DNA from: Streptomyces sp. ASQP_92
GTDB taxonomy: Bacteria > Actinomycetota > Actinomycetes > Streptomycetales > Streptomycetaceae
NCBI RefSeq assembly: GCF_025399895.1
Contig: NZ_JAODUA010000032.1
Location: forward strand, 1-49,307
DNA: 49,307 nucleotides
Reading direction: 5' to 3'
This document shows positions 17,810 through 24,641 of the stretch, one piece after another. A model generated the notes under the pieces. The model saw only the letters and a program-made list of their open reading frames with translations, did no database searches and was not told the DNA's origin. Numbering within the stretch: the first letter of the stretch is position 1; every line of letters starts with the position of its first letter. The translations under genes and the position numbers were made by a program.

Positions 17810-18175
17810 ATGGCCAAGGCGCCGAGACGTGGGCCCTACATCTGCGGCATCGATGCCGCGCTCGATGTGGTGAGCGGCAAGTGGAAGGGGCTCATCCTGT
17901 GGGAACTCGACGCCCATGGCGTACGGCGCTTCGCCGAGCTCCGTCGCGGTCTGCCGGGAGTGAGCGAAAAGATGCTCACGCAACACCTGCGTGAGATGGA
18001 GGTGGACGGACTCGTGCACCGAGAGGTCTATGCCGAGGTGCCTCCGAGGGTGGAGTACTCCCTGACCGAGCATGGGCGCACGCTCAATCAAGCTCTCGGG
18101 CCGCTCGGCGCCTGGGGGGCTGAGAGAGTGCGTCGCGAAGGCTCCGAAACGGTCGACGTAGCGGAGACCTCGTGA
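17810..18175 (+). CDS. HxlR family transcriptional regulator
   Basis: A 121-residue winged-helix protein with the HxlR hallmarks: Cys12 near the N terminus (YICGIDAALDVVSGKWKGLIL), the recognition region ELRRGLPGVSEKMLTQHLREME and the wing VPPRVEYSLTEHGRTL. In several relatives the N-terminal Cys senses oxidants or electrophiles. The ATG at 17810 is preferred, with AAGGGGA six bases upstream; a GTG three bases earlier is in frame. It probably controls the divergent oxidoreductase. Confidence 0.85.
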   Translation: MAKAPRRGPYICGIDAALDVVSGKWKGLILWELDAHGVRRFAELRRGLPGVSEKMLTQHLREMEVDGLVHREVYAEVPPRVEYSLTEHGRTLNQALGPLGAWGAERVRREGSETVDVAETS

Positions 18176-19133
18176 GCGTGCGCGCGGTCGACGGCAGACA
18201 CGGCCGGTGGTTCATCGGCACTGGCCACCCGACCTGTGTCCGGTCAGGGGCCGTCTCGCGAACTCCCTCCACGACTTCCAACGTCCCCTTGCTCCTTGCC
18301 CCTTGCGATGCCGCGCCGCCCATGGAGCTGCTTGACGAAGGCCAACGGGACGGGCGTCAGGCTCGGCTGTGGCGAGGGACTCACTCGCCGCACCGAAGGG
18401 CCGGCTCCGGGATGGCGTGGCTGCCCCGAGGCACCGAAGCCAGAGGGCGTGCGGGGTCCCGACTCTTGTCCGGCCCGGCGACTTCCGAAAGCAGACCGGG
18501 CTGCTTCAGCGCAGCAGCAACGACCGGCTGATCCTCAGCAAGAACTGAGCCAAGGTCGCTGATCCAGCACTATGGCGTCTTCTTTCGATGACGCGGGCGC
18601 GGGCCTCGGTGACGCGTGTTTCGCGGTCCTTCCGGACTGCGGGACGCGCTCGCCGTGGCCCGTTGTCTCCCCCCATCACCTTCCGATCCGGACCACCCAG
18701 TCGGCCCGCACGCTCGACCGTCCTTCCGGACGCCCGTGGAGCGTGGGGCTGTGCAACGAGGGCGAATGCGTGAGCGCCGAGACTCGGCGGGCCGCTCTCG
18801 CCGTGTTCGGCTGCTGCCCCGTCACGCCGGGCGAACTCCGCGCCCGCGCCGAGCAGTTGACGGACCTGGCGCAGCTCGACGCGCTGGCCCGTACCCCTCC
18901 CCCCTCCGGGCAGTTTCCACCTGATGGCGTCACTCGACGGCCGGGTACGGGTGCAGGGCACCGCTTCCGGGCTGCGGCTGGTCCTCCGGACGACCACCCA
19001 AGATGTCGCCGCGGCCGCCAGCACCGCCGACCTGCTCGCCCGGCCCACCGGGGCCGAGCCCTACCGCGGTCACTTCGAACGGCGCAAGGTCGCCACCGGC
19101 CTCTGCTAACGGGCCTTTTCAACTCCTTGCATT
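18176..19133. other. Relic zone, no assignable gene
   Basis: Open frames cover much of this kilobase. Parts look coding-like: 18770-18900 (PGELRARAEQLTDLAQLDAL) and, in another frame, 18924-19109 (DGRVRVQGTASGLRLVLRTT). The frame change between them suggests a decayed gene. I do not recognise the family. Confidence 0.35.
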
Positions 19134-19370
19134 CATGAGAACGCCTGCCTGCGATGCTCGATGCGCCAGTCCGACCCGGCCCAACGAGTCCGGATCGTCA
19201 ATATCCGAGACAACATCATCGCCCGCATCGCCGAGGCCGAGCGAGAGGGCTGGCTCGGCGAGGTTGAAGGGTTGCAGACCAGCCTCGCGGGAGCGAACGA
19301 AAAGCTCTCCCAGATCGACCGGCGGGCTCCGCGAACCGTTGACCTCCCCATGCCGCCCCCCTCCACAACC
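19134..19370 (+). pseudogene. Tyrosine recombinase/integrase C-terminal fragment
   Basis: About 70 codons resemble the C-terminal tail of Streptomyces-type site-specific integrases: DPAQRVRIVNIRDNIIARIAEA then REGWLGEVEGLQTSLAGANEKL, a coiled-coil tail after a Cys-rich stretch (CDARC / CLRC in adjacent frames). The catalytic domain is absent. It marks a former integrated element. Confidence 0.5.
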
Positions 19371-19414
19371 AACCCCCGAAGTCAGATGTCAGTGGCAGGT
19401 GAGAGGGTGCGGCC

Positions 19415-20002
19415 ATGAACATCGACGACTTCTGGACCGTCATCGAAACAGCACGAACCGACGCCGCTTCGGCCTCCGGAGACCCCGGCCAAGCATTCGT
19501 ATCGGCCCTGGTCGAGCGGCTTGCGGCGACCTCGATGCAGACGATCCTCGAATACCAGCAATGCTTTGATCAGTTGCACGGGGCGATCTACCGCTGGGAT
19601 ATGTGGGCTGTTGGCTATCTGATCGGTGGAGGATGCTCCGACGACGCCTTCATGGACTTCCGCGCCGGACTGATTGCGCAGGGCCGACAGTGGTACGAGC
19701 GGGCCGCCACCGCCCCCGATGTTCTCGCCCAGCATCCAGACGTCATCGCTGCGGCGGCCGAAGACAGCGACGAGGCACTGTTCAACGAAAGCATCAACTA
19801 CGCGGCCTCCTACGCCTACGAGCGCATCCACGGCGACGAAGACGACTGCACCTTCTACGACGACTACGACCAGTTCTGCGCACCCCGCTCCGACCAGGCG
19901 CCGGCCGATATGGGCGAGAGCTTCGATTTCGACGACGCCTCGGAAATGCGGGCCCGCTTCCCCGGACTGGCCCGCCTCTTCCTTGAGCACAGCGAGGCCT
20001 GA
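19415..20002 (+). CDS. DUF4240 domain protein
   Basis: A 195-residue acidic soluble protein. It follows the DUF4240 pattern: MNIDDFWTVIETAR at the start, a helical region with FDQLHGAIYRWDMWAVGYLIGGG, the CSDDAFMDFRAGLIAQGR core, and an acidic tail. The biochemical role of the family is unknown; members often lie near mobile DNA. Here it lies between an integrase tail and an IS21 relic. GAGAGGG precedes the ATG. Confidence 0.8.
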   Translation: MNIDDFWTVIETARTDAASASGDPGQAFVSALVERLAATSMQTILEYQQCFDQLHGAIYRWDMWAVGYLIGGGCSDDAFMDFRAGLIAQGRQWYERAATAPDVLAQHPDVIAAAAEDSDEALFNESINYAASYAYERIHGDEDDCTFYDDYDQFCAPRSDQAPADMGESFDFDDASEMRARFPGLARLFLEHSEA

Positions 20003-20005
20003 GCT

Positions 20006-20325
20006 CACCGGACCCCTTCGCCGCCAAGTTCAGAGAACAGATCAGCATCCGCACCAACCGCTACTCGGTGCCGGTGCGGCTGATCGGCCGAACCCTCGGC
20101 GCGATACTGCACGCCTCCGACCTGGTGGTCCACGACGGCCGCGATGAAGTCGCCCGGCACGAACGCCTGATCGCCAAGGGCGGCTCGAGGGCCTCCTTCT
20201 GGGCCGCCACCTGGCCCACGAACACTCGATCACCGGCCTTGCGGCGGCCGTGAGACGGGCGCACTGACCGCGGACGCCGTTGCGCTCGAAGCCCGCAAGG
20301 CTGCGGAGGAGGACAGCTACGCCCC
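20006..20325 (+). mobile_element. IS21-family IstA transposase C-terminal relic
   Basis: The IstA end is recognisable: IRTNRYSVPVRLIGRTLGAI then LHASDLVVHDGRDEVARHERL (20047-20180). The reading then jumps, after an apparent internal deletion and frameshifts, to GRHLAHEHSITGLAAAVRR and ALTADAVALEARKAAEED (to about 20320). No ends or IstB partner are present. Confidence 0.6.
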
Positions 20326-20355
20326 GGGCGCGTTCCGCCTCCTCGTCGGCCGGAC

Positions 20356-20577
20356 TCAGAACCACACGGTGAAGGAGACGGTGGCGGAGGCCTTCTTCCC
20401 GGCCGCGTGGGTGACGGTCAGCGTTGCGGTACGCCATCCCCAGGTGGTGGGCGTGCCCGAGATGACTCCGCTGGCGGCGCCGACGCTCAGTCCGGCCGCC
20501 CCGGCGCTACCGACGGCCAGCCGCTCCAATGTCACGACCCTGACCTCACGCCGCCTGGCCCACCTGTCACCGGACAA
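20356..20577 (-). pseudogene. Putative Ig-domain (He_PIG-like) C-terminal fragment
   Basis: The minus strand carries about 50 codons typical of a bacterial He_PIG Ig-like repeat: GLSVGAASGVISGTPTTWG followed by ATLTVTHAAGKKASATVSF and a stop. Such repeats end secreted peptidases and glycosidases. The rest of the gene is missing: an IS5 inverted end begins 20 bases upstream (20597), so the insertion or its later rearrangement probably removed it. Confidence 0.45.
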
Positions 20578-20632
20578 GTGGCCGCTTCCCTACGGCGTGT
20601 TTCGAAAGTGATCAGGATGACTGCCTGACAGC

Positions 20633-20914
20633 TCACAACCCGCGTATCGCTTCGCCCAGATCAGGGCCGTAGGAGGCCCAACAGATGAGTGAACCGTCAG
20701 CGCGGAGCTCCCCCATGAACCAGTCGTCGCCGACTCTCGCGAGGCACGTGCCGTGGAAGGAGAGGATGATGCCAGGGTGGATGGTTGTGTAGTCGGCTTG
20801 GCCGTGTTCTTCGGCAACGACGAGTCGTTCGGGGGAGAGTAGCGCTGCTTCGGGGTCCCCTGATGCGGAGCGCACCCGCTCGATCGTCCAGCCATGGGGA
20901 AGGTCTGTGTTCAC
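20633..20914 (-). CDS. Hypothetical protein inside the IS5 ends
   Basis: A 93-residue soluble protein with good coding character: it opens MNTDLPHGWTIERV, and has a central strand-rich part (GIILSFHGTCLARVGDDWF) and a closing DGSLICWASYGPDLGEAI. The family is not recognised; small extracellular or immunity-like proteins have similar make-up. It lies on the same strand as the broken transposase and within the same inverted ends, so it may be a passenger or trapped host DNA. Confidence 0.6.
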   Translation of the reverse strand: MNTDLPHGWTIERVRSASGDPEAALLSPERLVVAEEHGQADYTTIHPGIILSFHGTCLARVGDDWFMGELRADGSLICWASYGPDLGEAIRGL

Positions 20915-20941
20915 GGCCGCAGGATCGCAGCGGATACAGGC

Positions 20942-21357
20942 TCAGAGCCATTCGTTTATGGCGGCGACCGGCACGGTTGTCTTGTAGCGGCTGCGACCTT
21001 GTCGTATCTCATAACGACTGCACGGTTGCGCTTGAGACGATTGTTTCCGCACTCCACCGCGTGGCGCTCTTTGTAGTCGCCCTTGTTGAATTTCGGCGGC
21101 CGCCCACCGTGGGAACCGCGCTTCTTGCGGTACCACGTGCTGTCCCGCTGCCAGCGTCGGAACAGGTCGTACACCCGGCCCCAGGGGCCGTACCGCTCCG
21201 GGACGTCGCGCCACGGCGTCCCCGTCCGGGTCCGCCGGCGTATGCCGTCGATCAACTGCCGTCGTGTCCACATCGGCGGCCGGCCCGGCTTCTTGCCCTG
21301 AGACAACAAGGGCTCCAGCCGGGACCACTGTGCATCCGTCAGGTCTCCACGCGCCAC
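20942..21357 (-). pseudogene. IS5-family transposase with internal deletion and frameshift
   Basis: The start (GTG 21357) reads MARGDLTDAQWSRLEPLL and continues through the N-terminal DUF4096-like region (GKKPGRPPMWTRRQLIDGI, WRDVPERYGPW). At DSTWYR it jumps straight to the C-terminal GGRPPKFNKGDYKERHAVE, which holds the catalytic Glu, and INRLKRNRA-like residues. About 130 residues with the two catalytic Asp are gone. A frameshift near 20990 separates the last piece (VPVAAINEWL). Not functional. Confidence 0.75.
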
Positions 21358-21416
21358 GAACCAAGATCATCCCGCCTCAAGATCCACTTTCGAAACACAC
21401 CCGCGTGCCGTACCCG

Positions 21417-22169
21417 TCAAGGTTCACCGGGAAGGTGCCTTCTACTCGCTGAAGACGGCGGCATGAGGGAAGCGAGCGATGTGGGGTGCACGGCGTCGGC
21501 TGCGGCTGAGCCGCGCAGCAGTTCGGTCAGGTCGTGGGGCTGGGCCTGTTCAGTGGTGGGAGCCGCTGTGGTGATGCGGTCCAGGCGGAAGCCCCGGCCG
21601 GCCTGTCGCGTGCGGCACCACGCGATGAGGTACCACTGGCCATCGGCGTTGAGCAGGCCCGCCGGTTCTACCGCGCGGTCGCTTTCGCGTCCTGCCGCGT
21701 CGGTGTAGGACAGCCGTAGCACGGTGTTGGTGGTGAGGGCTTGTTCCACCGCGCCGCGGACCGAGGAGTCGGGCGGCGAGGACAGCGTAACGATCCGAGC
21801 GGCGAGTTCCTGTGCCGCCGCCGCGGCAGGACCGGTCATCGAGGCCGCGATCTTCTGGGCTGCTGTACGGGCCGCGCCGGCGTACGGGGTGGCGGCGTCG
21901 GCCGCGGCGAGGGCGACGGCCAGCGCCGAGGCTTCCTCGGCGGTGAAGTGGATGGGGGGCAGGGTCATGTCCGGGTCGATCGACCAGCCCCCGCCCCGCC
22001 CGGGGGCGGTGCGCACCGGGACACCGGTCTCCATCAGCACCTGGAGGTCGCGCTGCACCGTACGCGTGCTGACCTCGAATCGCCCGGCCAGCACCGCGAC
22101 CGTCAGCGGCCGTGGCGCCGCCGCGCGCAACTCCTCCACCAGCGCGTACAGCCGGGCAGTGCGGTTCAT
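21417..22169 (-). CDS. YafY/WYL-domain HTH regulator
   Basis: A 250-residue regulator. Residues 1-60 form an HTH_11 domain (MNRTARLYALVEELR ... FEVSTRTVQRDLQVLMETGVPV). The WYL domain follows, with QWYLIAWCRTRQAGRGFRLDRI around 175-200. WYL regulators bind small ligands or nucleic-acid fragments. The final 25 residues, next to the IS5 end at 21398, look atypical (PPSSASRRHLPGEP), so insertion may have replaced the natural tail. It starts 11 bases below the hydrolase stop on the same strand and may be cotranscribed with it. Confidence 0.82.
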   Translation of the reverse strand: MNRTARLYALVEELRAAAPRPLTVAVLAGRFEVSTRTVQRDLQVLMETGVPVRTAPGRGGGWSIDPDMTLPPIHFTAEEASALAVALAAADAATPYAGAARTAAQKIAASMTGPAAAAAQELAARIVTLSSPPDSSVRGAVEQALTTNTVLRLSYTDAAGRESDRAVEPAGLLNADGQWYLIAWCRTRQAGRGFRLDRITTAAPTTEQAQPHDLTELLRGSAAADAVHPTSLASLMPPSSASRRHLPGEP

Positions 22170-22179
22170 GCCGGCGACG

Positions 22180-23127
22180 CTACCGCCCCGCGGTGGACAG
22201 GAAGTCCCGCTCGCGCCGCAGTTCGCGCTCGGTGACGGTCAGCGGGAACAGCGTGAAGCCGTGCATGGCCCCGGCGACGACACCGAGCCGCACAGGCGCG
22301 CCTGCCGCCTGCCACCGCGCGGCGAGGAACAGCGAGTCGTCCCTCAGCGGGTCCTCGGTACCGACAACGATCCGGGCCGGCGGCAAACCGGCAAGGTCGG
22401 CGAAGAGCGGTGAGACCTCGGGGTCACGGCGCTGCTCCGCCCCCATGCCGGGTGTGAACAGCTCATAGGTCTGCCGCAGCGAGTCGGTATTGCTCAGCAG
22501 CCGCTTGGAGCCGAACGATCGCTGGCTTGGCGTCATCGACAGGTCGTAGGGGCCGAAGAGCAGCTGCGCCGCCAGGAAGGCGCCGGTGATGCGGTGCCGG
22601 TCGCGCAGGCGCAGCAGCGTCACGACACTGAGGTGGGCACCGGCCGATTCACCGCCGATCAGCAGCCGTTCGGTGCCGAACTCGGCCACGGCGTGCCGCA
22701 CCAGCCACCGAGCGGCCGCTTCGCAGTCGTCGGGCCCGGCGGGGAACGGGTCTTCCGGTGCGAGCCGGTAGTCCACGCTCACCACGGCCAGCCGTGCCCG
22801 CTCGGCGAGCAGCCACAGCCTCTCGTCCTGCCCGTCCGCGGAACCGAACGCCCAGCCGCCTCCGTGGATGTGCAGGTACACGCCGTCAACGTGGTCCGGT
22901 ACGAAGACCCGTACCTTCACGCCGCCCTCAACGACGCGGTCTTGGCCGTACGGCAGTCTTACCGGCGGTGTGTCGCCACCGAGCCGGTTACGCCGCAGTC
23001 CGGCCAGCAGGGCCGCGTCCCGTGCCGCTTCGCGGGCCGGTCGGTCCGCGGCAGAGGCCTCGAATTGGTTGTTGAACGCCAGGGTCTCGGTGAGGCAGTC
23101 CTCGTCTGTGATCGTCATGCTGCCCAT
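22180..23127 (-). CDS. Alpha/beta hydrolase (hormone-sensitive-lipase family)
   Basis: A 315-residue cytoplasmic esterase. The oxyanion-hole motif HGGG is in YLHIHGGGWAF, and the nucleophile elbow in LIGGESAGAHLS. The catalytic Asp lies in VGTEDPLRDDS and the His in GAMHGFTLF, giving a complete triad. The ATG at 23127 was chosen; a TTG 21 bases upstream and an ATG 9 bases downstream are alternatives. The WYL regulator follows after 10 bases, so the pair may form an operon. Substrates would be short-chain acyl esters. Confidence 0.88.
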   Translation of the reverse strand: MGSMTITDEDCLTETLAFNNQFEASAADRPAREAARDAALLAGLRRNRLGGDTPPVRLPYGQDRVVEGGVKVRVFVPDHVDGVYLHIHGGGWAFGSADGQDERLWLLAERARLAVVSVDYRLAPEDPFPAGPDDCEAAARWLVRHAVAEFGTERLLIGGESAGAHLSVVTLLRLRDRHRITGAFLAAQLLFGPYDLSMTPSQRSFGSKRLLSNTDSLRQTYELFTPGMGAEQRRDPEVSPLFADLAGLPPARIVVGTEDPLRDDSLFLAARWQAAGAPVRLGVVAGAMHGFTLFPLTVTERELRRERDFLSTAGR

Positions 23128-23249
23128 GGTCGTAGCCGTCCGCGACAACGTCCTGTCACCCTTTCCCGGTGATCCACGTCACTCTCCTGTCGCATCGCCT
23201 ACCGGGCCGACGTGACGAGGCGTCCGATCGACGCGGGCCGGTGGCATGG

Positions 23250-23657
23250 CGGAGCCGGTGGGGTACGGAGACCGACCGAGCAGGTGCGTACGAGCCCGGA
23301 TGGCAGGACCGGTTCTGGTTCACCTGGGACTACCTGCCCGAGTTCGTCGGCGTCCTCGCTGAGTTTCCCTCGCTTGCCGGGATGGCCGACGCCATCGGCT
23401 CACGCGCTGAGCCGGTTCCCGTCCCGTGGGACTGCGCTGACGGCCTGTTCGAGGCGTACTGGCGTCGGCCGCGGGCGTGTCTGGAGGATCACGTACGCCG
23501 CGCGATGTCGGTGTGGACGAGGGTCGGGCCGGATGCCGAGCAGCGGGCGGTGCGAAACCTCAGCGATGACCTCGACTCCGGTCGGTGGGCGGAGCGCAAC
23601 CGCGCCCTCGCCGATCTCAACGCAGCCGATCTCGGCCTCCGCCTCCTCGTAGTGTGA
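23250..23657 (+). pseudogene. SAM methyltransferase C-terminal fragment
   Basis: The C-terminal substrate region of a class I methyltransferase group common in Streptomyces is preserved: VPVPWDCADGLFEAYWRRP, ACLEDHVRRAMSVWTRV and LDSGRWAERNRALADLNAAD to LGLRLLVV and stop. The N-terminal SAM-binding half, with its GxGxG motif, is missing; the sequence upstream of 23250 reads as unrelated DNA. Confidence 0.55.
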
Positions 23658-23812
23658 ATCGCAGTGTCATGGCACCCCCGTGGGTTCCCCGCCCGCCGTG
23701 CGCCGTCTCGGTGAATGTTCACCCGCGGCTGTGGCGCCTGGAGCCGGCAGAGCTGTACGAGTTGCGGTTCGCGGAACCCATCGGACTTCCCCCTGGCATC
23801 ACCGCGGACAGA

Positions 23813-23945
23813 GGCGCCGCTCTCGCTGCTGGACACGGACGACGGGTGGATCCTTTCACGTACCGGAATTCGGGCGCGTCGATGGGTCGAGCCCGGTGAA
23901 CGCACGGGTGTCCTGGCCGTGCAGGCTGGCCATCGAGTTCTCAAG
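23813..23945 (+). pseudogene. Beta-ketoacyl-ACP synthase III (FabH-like) N-terminal scrap
   Basis: About 44 codons read LLDTDDGWILSRTGIRARRW followed by VEPGERTG and LAVQAGHRVLK, close to the conserved LDTxDEWIxxRxGIRxR start of FabH enzymes and the following helix. Nothing of the active-site Cys or His regions follows. A tiny relic; weak evidence by length. Confidence 0.4.
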
Positions 23946-24264
23946 CAGGGTCGGACTCGTCGAGCGCGGACAGGCCATCCTCCCAGCGACGACGCCGCTC
24001 CTCGGCGCTCTGCTCCCACCAAGGGGTACCGCGCTCTCCGAGTGCGACTTTCGCACGCTGCACCCGCTCTCGGGCTTTCCGCACGGCCGCTTCGTCGCCG
24101 CTCGAGAGTGCCGAGCGCACTGAACGCCGGGCCGCCATGAGGTGCTTGCGAAGCCGGGACGCGACGCTCTCGGGAAGTATCGGGTCGGTCGCCCGCCACC
24201 TGCGTCCGTCGATGACGACGAAGTGCCCGTCAGGGGTGTGCTCGAGGCGCCGGTTCGCTGACAT
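23941..24264 (-). CDS. Conserved hypothetical protein
   Basis: A 107-residue, highly charged protein. It starts with a small strand-rich part (RLEHTPDGHFVVIDGRRWRATDP) and continues as two charged helices (SRLRKHLMAARRSVRSALSS, AAVRKARERVQRAKVALGERG) ending in a WWEQSAEERRRRWEDG box. I recognise the general pattern from actinomycete genomes but know no function. Nucleic-acid binding is possible from the charge. Confidence 0.7.
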   Translation of the reverse strand: MSANRRLEHTPDGHFVVIDGRRWRATDPILPESVASRLRKHLMAARRSVRSALSSGDEAAVRKARERVQRAKVALGERGTPWWEQSAEERRRRWEDGLSALDESDPA

Positions 24265-24641
24265 GCGGCCGATTCTGCCGGGCCGACCCGGGTCCTACCA
24301 GGTGAAACGCGTACGTGCTGGTCGGAGGGGAGCGCTGACATCGTTCACGCCAGGTCCCGTAACCACGGACTCCGCGGTCGCCCCGCCGTACGGGTGGGGG
24401 GGTGGTGCGGAGTCACGGTGTGTGGGTGTCCGGCCGAACCACCGCCGGATTCTCCCGATCGAGCTGGGCGCCATCCAGCACTCGACCCCCAACACCGTTG
24501 GGGGCACGCGTAGTGGACAGGAGGGGATCCGCCAACCCTCCCGCTCGTCCTGGAGGAGACGGTATTTTGTCGTGTACGGGGCCCCTCATTCGGCCGCGGG
24601 CAGGGCGGGATGTCGGCCGAATGACAGCTCCGGGGGTCTGC
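24265..24641. other. Leader region of the kinase gene
   Basis: An open frame continuous with the kinase begins at 24402, but its first 80 codons are Arg/Pro/Ser-rich and unlike the rest. I read this as untranslated leader and promoter region. No clear regulatory repeat was found. Confidence 0.4.

Larger units (their letters stand above)
20597..21398. mobile_element. IS5-family element derivative with displaced end
   Basis: A perfect 14-bp inverted repeat, GTGTTTCGAAAGTG at 20597-20610 and its complement at 21385-21398, bounds about 800 bases. The pairing continues imperfectly inward to ATC. The right end lies 28 bases from the transposase start, as expected. The left end is 345 bases beyond the transposase stop, and the extra space holds a small gene (20633-20914). 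No target duplication was recognised. Confidence 0.6.

Noticed and set aside
24402..24641. An 80-residue N-terminal extension of the kinase fusion
   Set aside because: Its composition differs sharply from the rest, and the ribosome site favours the ATG at 24642.
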